Below are positions 1 through 6,757 of a DNA stretch of 41,264 nucleotides, piece by piece. The notes beneath the pieces were generated by a model. The model did no database searches. It was not told the DNA's origin and worked only from the letters and a program-made list of their open reading frames with translations. The translations under genes were made by a program, and so were the position numbers. The first letter of the stretch is position 1. Each line of letters opens with the position of its first letter. This DNA is from Streptococcus thoraltensis DSM 12221 (GTDB lineage Bacteria; Bacillota; Bacilli; Lactobacillales; Streptococcaceae), in NCBI RefSeq assembly GCF_000380145.1, contig NZ_KB904633.1, positions 1-41,264 on the forward strand, read 5' to 3'.

Positions 1-893
1 CCCAAAACAAGCTCCACATGATCACGATGATTCCAAATATCCACAAGTGGTGTAAAATCACCTGAACGGCTGTCATCGTATTCTAAAAAGAAGATGTCAT
101 AATTGAGTTGACCCAAATATTTAGCAACGACATCATAGCCACCTTCGTAGAGGTAGGTTGATTTAAAATTTCCTCGACAAATATGCGTTGCAAGAGTCAA
201 GTCATCAGGTAAGCCCTCTAGGGCTTTGTTTATGATATCCACAATCTCTTGAGCTTGCGCACGATAGCCATCAAGTTCTTCTCCGCTAGTTTCGTTTAAT
301 TTGGCAATCAAAAATGCCCAAGTCGTATCGTCCAACTGTACATAACGTGCTCCCAAATCATAAAAACGTTGGATAGTGTCATGGTAAGCTTGCGCCAAGT
401 CATTTAGGTAGTCCTCACGACTGTCATAAAAATCCAAGGCTAAGTCGCTACGACCATCACGGAAAACCATAGATGGACTTGGAATAGTGATTTTAGGCGT
501 CACACCTTCTGGCGTAATTGATTTCAAATACTCAAAATCACGGTAGAAGGGATGGTTAGGATTTTCCGCAATTTTACCAGCCACACGAACGTTAGTCGTC
601 CGTGTCTTGGCACCGTGAAACTTGTAAGACTCCTCCTGTAAGTAAGCTTCATAACCTGTCAGTTCCCACAGGAAATCCAAGTGCCACCAAGAACGACCGA
701 ATTCACCGTCAGTAACAACTTTCAAACCATTGTCAACTTCATGGTGAACCAAGTCTTTAACCAATTCATCCTGGATGTCAAGCAATTCCTCGCGAGAAAT
801 CTCGCCACTAGCAAACTGATCGCGAGCTTCTTTGAGCTTGGCTGGACGCAAATAAGAACCGACATGATCAAAATGATGCTGTACTTTAGACAT
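1..893 (-). CDS. MetE_2/YxjG-YxjH-type methionine synthase, C-terminus cut by window edge
   Basis: Reads from an ATG at 893 leftward off the window edge, about 297 codons, so the 3' end is missing. The N-terminus contains HVGSYLRP, typical of the short cobalamin-independent methionine synthase-like proteins (Bacillus YxjG/YxjH), which match only the catalytic C-terminal half of MetE. The later segments DGEFGRSWW, YVQLDDTTW and THICRGN fit the TIM barrel with its substrate- and zinc-binding residues. The expected role is methyl transfer to homocysteine or a related sulfur compound in the cytoplasm. A Shine-Dalgarno AGAGGTAA precedes the start. An MtaR-like box lies upstream at 1004-1020, suggesting methionine-responsive control. 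The family call is confident; the methyl donor is not known. Confidence 0.85.
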   Translation of the reverse strand, partial: MSKVQHHFDHVGSYLRPAKLKEARDQFASGEISREELLDIQDELVKDLVHHEVDNGLKVVTDGEFGRSWWHLDFLWELTGYEAYLQEESYKFHGAKTRTTNVRVAGKIAENPNHPFYRDFEYLKSITPEGVTPKITIPSPSMVFRDGRSDLALDFYDSREDYLNDLAQAYHDTIQRFYDLGARYVQLDDTTWAFLIAKLNETSGEELDGYRAQAQEIVDIINKALEGLPDDLTLATHICRGNFKSTYLYEGGYDVVAKYLGQLNYDIFFLEYDDSRSGDFTPLVDIWNHRDHVELVL

Positions 894-1003
894 AGACTTA
901 CCTCTTTTTCTTTTCTGGAATTAGCAGGGCGAATACTACCGCATATGAGTCTAGGATAACAAAGCCAGCTATAAGTGACAAATATAACTTTATTATATTA
1001 AGT

Positions 1004-1020
1004 CATAGGTGGAAACTATA
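1004..1020 (-). promoter_or_regulatory. MtaR/MetR-type methionine box upstream of the methionine synthase-like gene
   Basis: Read on the minus strand this is TATAGTTTCCACCTATG. It resembles the streptococcal MtaR (MetR) consensus, roughly TATAGTTTnaAACTATA: the left half-site is perfect and the right one degenerate. It lies about 110 bp upstream of the 893 start. Methionine synthase-like genes are known MtaR targets in streptococci; binding here is inference. Confidence 0.5.
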
Positions 1021-1198
1021 CTTAACATCTCAAAAAAAGTGTCAAGTAACTTTACTTTACAAAAAAGATATGTTATCATGCTATAGTTGATGAAAATTCA
1101 TCTCTATATTAACTGGGCAGATTGAATACCAAGAATGATAACATTAAGGTAAATCTATAAGTCCCTGAATATTTACTTATCGAAAGGAAGAAACCAAA

Positions 1199-1381
1199 AT
1201 GGCAGTACCTGCACGTCGCACCTCAAAAGCGAAGAAAAACAAACGTCGTACGCACTACAAATTAACAGCTCCAACTGTAAAATTTGACGAAACTACTGGA
1301 GATTACTCACGTTCTCACCGTGTATCACTTAAAGGATACTACAAAGGACGTAAAATCGCTAAAGCTAACGAAGCTAAATAA
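1199..1381 (+). CDS. rpmF: 50S ribosomal protein L32
   Basis: 60 residues beginning [19 protein letters not shown], the standard start of bacterial L32. It is a small basic protein of the large ribosomal subunit near the peptidyl-transferase region. No zinc-ribbon cysteines are present, so this is the zinc-independent (C-minus) form. The ATG follows a GAAAGGAAG ribosome-binding site. rpmG begins 15 bp after the stop, so the two form an operon. Confidence 0.97.
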   Translation: MAVPARRTSKAKKNKRRTHYKLTAPTVKFDETTGDYSRSHRVSLKGYYKGRKIAKANEAK

Positions 1382-1396
1382 TAGAAGGGAGATACC

Positions 1397-1546
1397 ATGC
1401 GCGTAAACATTACACTTGAACACAAAGAATCTGGTGAACGCTTGTACCTTACTTCAAAAAACAAACGTAACACTCCAGACCGTCTTCAATTGAAAAAATA
1501 CTCACCAAAATTGCGTAAGCACGTTGTGTTTACTGAAGTTAAGTAG
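1397..1546 (+). CDS. rpmG: 50S ribosomal protein L33
   Basis: 49 residues beginning [19 protein letters not shown] and ending VVFTEVK. The core [17 protein letters not shown] is characteristic of L33. Like its neighbour L32 it has no cysteines, so this is a zinc-independent paralogue. It follows rpmF by 15 bp behind an AGAAGGGAG ribosome-binding site, and a rho-independent terminator comes about 140 bp later. The pairing rpmF-rpmG is usual in streptococci. Confidence 0.97.
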
Positions 1547-1686
1547 ACATTCAATACACGTCAGTTGAGACGAAAAACATTGATTTCATGCGATTTTTGA
1601 AATTTTAAATTTCAGTAGATTGCAATAAAAATCAGCCGAATGACTACATTTTTTGTGAAATAAATTTAGAAATTCGGATATGCAAA

Positions 1687-1720
1687 AAGCCCCCTAATCA
1701 ATTGATTAGAGGTTTTTTTC
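1687..1720 (+). terminator. Rho-independent terminator after rpmF-rpmG
   Basis: CTAATCAATTGATTAG is a perfect palindrome bordered by CCC and GG and followed by a run of seven T on the plus strand. It probably ends the rpmF-rpmG transcript. The flanking A/T runs may let it work in both directions. Confidence 0.8.
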
Positions 1721-1724
1721 TTGA

Positions 1725-1897
1725 TTTTAACTCTATCAAATAAATCACCCCTGCGAAACTCTTGCCAGTATTGTTTATCAAATAACTCTAAAGCGTCTTC
1801 TTCCTCTTGGGTTAGTTCATAATCTTTAAAGCCGCTTACCTACAAAGCCCTTACCAGTCTTTCCAAAACCAATGACCAGTAAATCATATTGTTCTAT
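1725..1897 (-). pseudogene. Remnant of an FAD/NAD(P)-dependent oxidoreductase, fused to another fragment
   Basis: On the minus strand an AAAAGGAGC ribosome-binding site is followed, at normal spacing, by an ATA codon (1897-1895) and then codons for EQYDLLVIGFGKTGKGFV. This matches the N-terminal dinucleotide-binding strand and G-x-G-x-x-G loop of pyridine-nucleotide-disulfide oxidoreductases. The start codon therefore appears mutated from ATG to ATA. After about 20 codons the frame breaks. A different frame then reads SGFKDYELTQEEEDALEL and FDKQYWQEFRRGDLFDRV, an acidic segment I do not recognise. The remaining several hundred codons of the enzyme are absent. Confidence 0.6.
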
Positions 1898-2066
1898 AAC
1901 ATGCTCCTTTTCTTTTTTTCAACCTTAGTCTAGCAAAAAAGAAAATTTTAGACACAATTCCGTTACGGCTCTATTATGGAGTCCAAGTTGCAGAAAAAAC
2001 ATTACAATAACTGAAAAGGTTTAGATAAAAAATAGGTGAATAATAGACGAAATGTACTTTTTTTTT

Positions 2067-2079
2067 GATACAATGTATC
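2067..2079. promoter_or_regulatory. Inverted repeat GATAC-AAT-GTATC in the promoter region of the PrsW-like gene
   Basis: A perfect 5-3-5 palindrome 36 bp before the chosen ATG. It could be a repressor operator. The core TACAATGTA is one base shorter than a CopY cop box (TACAnnTGTA), so I do not assign it to CopY. The regulator is unknown. Confidence 0.3.
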
Positions 2080-2114
2080 TATACACTAGTTTATTAATAC
2101 AGAAAGGTCAAACT

Positions 2115-2924
2115 ATGAAAGAAAAATTTCAAATGTGTAAAACCTATCTTCTAGTCGTCTTAGCAACGATTGGATTTGTCAACGGTTGCAAAATTATCTT
2201 TGGAGAATTAGGTAAGCCAAATGGCATGGAAGCTAAATATCCTCTCTTTCTCCTAACCATTTCCTTGGTCGCTATCTACCTCATTCCCCTACTAGTACTG
2301 ACATATTACTTAGCTAAACGCTATAACATTTCTAAACAAGTTATAGGTCTTAGCTGGCTTTTAGGCTTAACAGGTAGCATCTCTTTTTCTGAACTGGGAC
2401 ATACAGCTATTGGATATTTCCTACTCGAAATTGTTAAAGCTAGTGATAATTTCCTAAAAGACTGGGGCGCAGCTATTTCAGGTCCATTGGCAGAAGAAAT
2501 CGGTAAAGGGCTAACTGTTCTACTTGTACTACTTATTTGTAGAAAAATGACACTAAAAAATGCATTGGTAAGCGGAGTGATTGTTGGATTAGGCTTCCAA
2601 ATCATGGAAGACATCACCTTTGTATTTAGAGACATGTTCATGAATAAGTTAGACGGCTTTGAAACCATTCTTGAACGCGTTGGTCAAGCTGGTTGGGTTC
2701 ATTGGGTTTTCACGCTTCTCTTTGCCATTGGCTTAGTAGCCCTTCTCACGAAAAATACAGGTATGTCAAAAGCACAGGGAGTATTTTGGATTGGTGCAAG
2801 CTTTGGAATCCATTTTCTCTTTAACTCACCATTCAACACTGGTATCTTCCAGACAGTGTTCCCTATCTTGAGTATTCTACTTGGCTTACTTGCCTATCGA
2901 ACGGTTGAGAAACTATCTGAATAG
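2115..2924 (+). CDS. PrsW-family intramembrane metalloprotease
   Basis: The chosen ATG at 2115 has an AGAAAGG ribosome-binding site and gives 269 residues. An upstream in-frame ATG at 2052 would place promoter-like sequence inside the gene. The protein is highly hydrophobic with about seven to eight membrane segments. It carries the PrsW signature motifs: EEIGK at about residues 127-131, FQIME at about 161-165, and GIHFLFN near the C-terminus (HxxxN rather than the common HxxxD). PrsW in Bacillus cleaves the anti-sigma factor RsiW; in streptococci the substrate is generally unknown. It appears to be a single-gene unit, with a short palindrome upstream and a terminator directly downstream. Confidence 0.8.
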   Translation: MKEKFQMCKTYLLVVLATIGFVNGCKIIFGELGKPNGMEAKYPLFLLTISLVAIYLIPLLVLTYYLAKRYNISKQVIGLSWLLGLTGSISFSELGHTAIGYFLLEIVKASDNFLKDWGAAISGPLAEEIGKGLTVLLVLLICRKMTLKNALVSGVIVGLGFQIMEDITFVFRDMFMNKLDGFETILERVGQAGWVHWVFTLLFAIGLVALLTKNTGMSKAQGVFWIGASFGIHFLFNSPFNTGIFQTVFPILSILLGLLAYRTVEKLSE

Positions 2925-2926
2925 AC

Positions 2927-2955
2927 AAAAAATCCGCCTTTGAGTGGATTTTTTA
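2927..2955. terminator. Terminator between the PrsW-like gene and the fhs remnant
   Basis: AAAAATCC and GGATTTTTT pair across the loop gcctttgagt, with A-runs on the left and T-runs on the right. It can serve the plus-strand gene ending at 2924 and the minus-strand remnant ending at 2968. Confidence 0.75.
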
Positions 2956-2967
2956 TATTCATTCTTG

Positions 2968-3550
2968 TTAGAACAAGCCGATAGCTGTCTCGTCTGCTGC
3001 CACATCCATGTTGAGAGCTGCGGGATCTTTTGGCAAACCAGGCATGGTCATGACATCACCTGTTAAGGCAACGATAAAGCCTGCACCCAATTTTGGCACA
3101 AATTCACGGAAACATCATGAGCCTTAAGCAAGTTCGGTACCTTAATGGCGATGAACTTCTCTGATCCGAGGTCAACTCCGAAACCTGCTTCTTTGACCGT
3201 GTAGCCGCCCAATCGCAAAGCTGTAATTGTTGCGAGAACTGAGTTACATCCGTGGGCAATATTAGCAAATGGACCACCATGGACAAAGGCAGGCGTGCCA
3301 TAGATGGTTTGGACAAGGTTTGGTTTGATAGCATCTTTCAAAATAAGGGTCAAAGCACCTTCCACCGCCAAATCACGCACGTAGACAGGACTGCGGTCAA
3401 AACGATAAGCAATAATAATATTTGCCAAACGTTCTTTCAAGTCATTGATGTCTGTCGCCAAACACAAAATCGCCATGATTTCAGAAGCCACGGTAATATC
3501 AAATCCATCTTCACGAGGAATACCATTGAGCGCTCCCCAAAGCTAACTGT
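2968..3550 (-). pseudogene. fhs: Formate-tetrahydrofolate ligase remnant with internal deletion
   Basis: Three pieces of Fhs are recognisable on the minus strand. [20 protein letters not shown] and what follows (about 3540 to 3110, including [18 protein letters not shown] and [15 protein letters not shown]) is the middle of the enzyme. Immediately after [16 protein letters not shown] the reading jumps, in another frame, to the true C-terminus, [19 protein letters not shown], then [17 protein letters not shown], ending GLF and a stop at 2968. The nearly 300 N-terminal residues, including the P-loop, and a stretch of very roughly 150-200 residues before the C-terminus are missing. The product cannot be active. 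Fhs makes 10-formyl-THF from formate, so an intact copy may exist elsewhere. Confidence 0.88.
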
Positions 3551-3632
3551 TACCTTTAAATCTTCAATGAGCCGATGAGCATGGAAAGAATTTACTTTCA
3601 GAACTACATAACGCTAGGAAAAAATTTTATTT

Positions 3633-4613
3633 TTAGAAATTTTTGTATCTATATTTCATTTCTAATTCTTGATAGATATAATATCTCAGAACTTCTTGAA
3701 GAAGCAATTTAGTCTCATACATCTCATGGACATCAGTTATCATTTTTAGATATTTATCTTTCGAATCACCATGAGTACAGTAATTTCGTGTTTGAGCTAA
3801 TTTTGTTATTAATAATTCTCTATCACAGTCCGAAAAAATTTTAGTCTGATTAAGCTCATCTATTAAATTAATTAAATTTTTGAGGCGTTCGGAAAGACTA
3901 GGCTCTTTCTTCTTAAATTTCAATTTGTTTCTAAATTTTCTTCTGATTTCTTCTAAAATATGTGTATTTATAAAATCAACCAACGATTTTCTAGCTTTTT
4001 CTTCATCATCAGATAGACACTGTGGAATTTTAAAATTCTTAAAATTTCTAGAATAAACTTCTAAATTCCTAATAGCATCAATTAACTGGTCTTCTAAATA
4101 TAAATCACCATGAAGATTTTTTGAAAATTGTCTCACTATAAATTCAAGTTCATCAGATTTATCAAACCAATGATTTAAAATATGTTCAAAGTTATCTTCT
4201 AGTTTCCTCAAAGAAATATCTTGCTGATAATTTTTCCATTTTTTAGACTTTCTAGCATGCTGAACGAAGTATTTTCCCTTTATAATCGGCAAGTGCTTAT
4301 CTTTTAGCATTTTATAATCAACCAGAAACTCAATATTGGTAAATGATAATGGAGTATTTGATAAAATCTCAATAAATTCTTTAAATTTACGTGAAGACTG
4401 ATAGAACTCATCGAAACATCTTGTGTTTGAGTCAACTGAAGTAAGTTTGATAAAATAGACACTTGTAAATGATGTATTTGTAAATGAAGAATGTAGTATC
4501 GCCATATCTTCAAAGTTCATCCCAAGTGATTTTATTAATACTTTTGTTGATTGATATTCATTTACTGCACTCTCAAAAATGGTTTGATTATCACCATGCT
4601 TAATGGTTACCAA
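3633..4613 (-). pseudogene. ApeA-like HEPN-domain protein, 5'-truncated (candidate anti-phage abortive-infection effector)
   Basis: 326 residues from a TTG at 4613. There is no convincing ATG or ribosome-binding site. The same frame stays open about 19 codons further upstream (TFLPIEEWIEKS) until a stop near 4672, so the gene has lost its real start. The C-terminal third is helical and ends with RNYCTHGD; R276-N-Y-C-T-H281 is an Rx4H HEPN ribonuclease motif with the usual polar residue after Arg. The preceding pattern (ISLRKLEDNFEHILNHWFD, then DLYLEDQLIDAIRNLEVYSR) resembles HEPN proteins of the ApeA type, which bear a longer N-terminal sensor domain. It is clearly more AT-rich than its neighbours, suggesting transfer. 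The HEPN call is moderately sure; ApeA membership is by pattern only. The HEPN half is intact. Confidence 0.6.
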
Positions 4614-4632
4614 TGATTTTTCAATCCATTCT

Positions 4633-5055
4633 TCAATAGGTAGAAACGTTATTTTTGAAGTAATAAAGAGCTATCGGATGAATACCGTTGCCAACATCTG
4701 TCCCTGTAAACAACTCCTTACTGCCATTCTTGTCAATATCATAAAAAGCATAATGGCTGACATTATTAATATCTGAAGCAATTTTAGAGAGTGTATCTGC
4801 ATATAGAGTCTCATAATCTTTTAAATCATTTTCCTCTGACTGTGACCTTGATGGTTCTGTAGCACCAGATTGATCAGATGTCGATTTTGTCACCGTTTTT
4901 TTGGATGACTGAGTCGTTTTCTTAGATCGTTTGAGAGTCTTACTAGCATTCGATTCTTTCTTAGTTGACTGCTTAGACGATTCAGGATTAGTTTGACAAG
5001 CACTTAATAGCAAGACACATGATAAGCTAATTCCTAATTTTAATAATACCTTCAT
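4633..5055 (-). pseudogene. Serine/lysine-rich lipoprotein, 3'-truncated
   Basis: The start is the ATG at 5055 (MKVLLKLGISLSCVLLLSAC) behind GAGAGGATC. An upstream in-frame ATG at 5091 lacks a signal-like start. There is a type II signal peptide with lipobox LSAC, lipid-anchored at about Cys20, followed by a low-complexity Ser/Thr/Lys linker of about 50 residues. A folded segment begins YAFYDIDKNGSKELFTG, with a calcium-loop-like DxDxNGxxE pattern. The protein stops abruptly after ALYYFKN, where related lipoproteins normally continue. The stop lies in sequence that, in another frame, is the beginning of the HEPN gene remnant. I read this as the 3' end having been deleted. The function is unknown. 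Confidence 0.6.
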
Positions 5056-5249
5056 ATTCAGATCCTCTCGACTTTTTTCTCCATTATACACTAAAAATAG
5101 AAATAGATTTTCATTTTTTTGGATATTTTGAGATTTTTATCATTTTAATGACTAATAGATAAGATTTAGTTTAGAAAATCATTTTACAGAATAATATGCT
5201 AGAGACTACTATTCTAATCATACTTAATACTAACATCTCCACAACAATC

Positions 5250-5843
5250 TTATTTACTTCTCCCAATAATATAAGATAATAAAACTAAGCTAATTATAGT
5301 TCCCTCTATGACCACTATCGGTTGATGAAAAACAATAGAAATTAGCACGGATAATGTGACACAAATAATATCAATGCCATACCTATAGCTTGAAAATTCC
5401 CCTGATGTCAATGAAGACATCAGTTGACAGAATTTTTCTATTGGAAAAATTAATATTCCAAAATGGATTATTCTTCCCGTTCCAAAGCCAGCAATGCAGG
5501 TACCCATAATGAAAACAACAATTTTCATAATATAGTTAGAGAATAACAGATCAATAAAGATATCATAAACAAAAAAATTAATAGCGTAACCTAAGAATAG
5601 CACTGAGAACACCATCAAAGTATAATCTCTAAAACTTTTTCGCTTATCCATAAAATAACTGGTGATCAAAAATAAACCATTAATGATTCCCGTCACTGTT
5701 CCAATCTTTATATCAAATAGTTCTGCTACAGCAACATTGAAGGAATTGAAGCTACTAACACCAATATCCGCCTTGATTGTTAAACTAATCCCAAGTGCCG
5801 AAATCATATAAAATAAAAATGATAATATCGTCTTTTTTATCAT
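5250..5843 (-). CDS. YczE/YitT-like integral membrane protein
   Basis: 197 residues with about five to six predicted membrane segments. The N-terminal segment FYMISALGISLTIKADIGVS, followed by SSFNSFNVA, is characteristic of the YczE family, whose molecular function is not established. The start has a GGAGGG ribosome-binding site. It is divergent from a Crp/Fnr-family regulator gene, with only 80 bp between the starts and a strong palindrome in that gap. The neighbour is therefore likely to control it. The gene is AT-rich. Confidence 0.75.
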   Translation of the reverse strand: MIKKTILSFLFYMISALGISLTIKADIGVSSFNSFNVAVAELFDIKIGTVTGIINGLFLITSYFMDKRKSFRDYTLMVFSVLFLGYAINFFVYDIFIDLLFSNYIMKIVVFIMGTCIAGFGTGRIIHFGILIFPIEKFCQLMSSLTSGEFSSYRYGIDIICVTLSVLISIVFHQPIVVIEGTIISLVLLSYIIGRSK

Positions 5844-5891
5844 AAGGCCCTCCTTTTCAGTTTCTATTTTAGCCTTATTAGCGTAAAATAA

Positions 5892-5909
5892 ATATGAGAA
5901 ATCTCATAT
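5892..5909. promoter_or_regulatory. Perfect 8-2-8 palindrome, likely Crp/Fnr-type operator
   Basis: ATATGAGA-AA-TCTCATAT lies in the 80-bp divergent promoter region. It contains TGA-N6-TCA, the half-site spacing used by Crp/Fnr regulators, and lies 15 bp before the start of a gene for such a regulator. Autoregulation and control of the YczE-like gene are inferred. Confidence 0.65.
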
Positions 5910-5923
5910 AAAAAGGAATCATT

Positions 5924-6550
5924 ATGACATCTCCTATTCAAGAATTGCTACCCGTCTCAATATTGGACCAAAGTAAAGTATTAACCTTTAATAACAACGA
6001 AACAATCATTCAAGAAAATCAAAATCTTGACTATCTCTTTTATATTCTGAAGGGTCGAGCCAAGATATATCACAACACTGAAAATGGAAAAACAATCCTA
6101 CTTCATTTTTTAAACCAAAATGATTGGATTGGGGAATTGACCTTTTTAGAAATTGAAGAAAAAACAAAATACGTTGCTGCTATTGGTACAGTAGAAGTTC
6201 TAGCAATTCCTAAGAAGATTGTAACTTCCAAACTTTTAAACGATCCTTATTTTTTGAAAGAACTAAGTCAATTTATCGGAAAGAAGCTTTTAGAAAGAAC
6301 GAATCATTTAATCAAGAATCAAGGATATCATCTCAAATATCGTTTGGCAACACTTATTATTGACTTATCGCATCATCAAATTTATTGTGAGAAACATACA
6401 ACAATCGTTGATTATTTGGGGGTAAGTTATCGCCATCTTCTGCAAATTTTTAAGGAATTTCAAGAAGAAGGGTATTTAGAAAAGATAGGGCATCAAACAT
6501 ATATCATTGATTATCATAAACTAAAAAAACTTTATATTTTTAATAACTAA
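5924..6550 (+). CDS. Crp/Fnr-family transcriptional regulator (YeiL-like)
   Basis: 208 residues. An N-terminal cyclic-nucleotide-binding fold is visible (NETIIQENQNLDYLFYILKG at about 25-45, then GKTILLHFLNQNDWIGEL). A long dimerisation helix follows, and then a C-terminal winged helix with recognition segment DYLGVSYRHLLQIFKEFQEE. It lacks the clustered cysteines of an iron-sulfur Fnr, so an oxygen-sensing cluster is unlikely; the ligand is unknown. The arrangement resembles E. coli YeiL-type proteins. The start is preceded by AAAAAGGAATC, with a palindrome just upstream at 5892-5909. A terminator follows the stop directly. Confidence 0.85.
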   Translation: MTSPIQELLPVSILDQSKVLTFNNNETIIQENQNLDYLFYILKGRAKIYHNTENGKTILLHFLNQNDWIGELTFLEIEEKTKYVAAIGTVEVLAIPKKIVTSKLLNDPYFLKELSQFIGKKLLERTNHLIKNQGYHLKYRLATLIIDLSHHQIYCEKHTTIVDYLGVSYRHLLQIFKEFQEEGYLEKIGHQTYIIDYHKLKKLYIFNN

Positions 6551-6582
6551 AAAAGCTGGAACAAGAGTCCCAGCCTTTTATT
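6549..6582 (+). terminator. Terminator after the Crp/Fnr-family gene
   Basis: AAAAAGCTGG and CCAGCCTTTT pair across a 9-nt loop, with a T-rich tail. It begins at the stop codon of the regulator gene. Confidence 0.8.
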
Positions 6583-6757
6583 ATCTGTAATGTTTTAATG
6601 CTGTAGCTCGTTTCACATAAGCCTAGAAAGCTCATAGCAGATGAAATCATTCGTACCGAAAATCAATTTCTCTAGTTTATCATTTCATAACTATTCCCAT
6701 CATTTATGAAATCAGGTAGACAGCTATAACCATTATAACTTCCTGTAGCAAATCATT

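Noticed and set aside
1089..1102. GATGAA-AA-TTCATC inverted repeat upstream of rpmF.
   Set aside because: Short and AT-rich, with no regulator or known ribosomal-protein control that fits; it may be chance.
2321..2668. A 115-residue open frame antisense to the PrsW-like gene.
   Set aside because: No start signals, and the plus-strand gene has clear family motifs.
3252..3578. A 108-residue plus-strand open frame over the fhs remnant.
   Set aside because: The minus strand carries recognisable Fhs segments; the plus frame is a shadow opened by decay.
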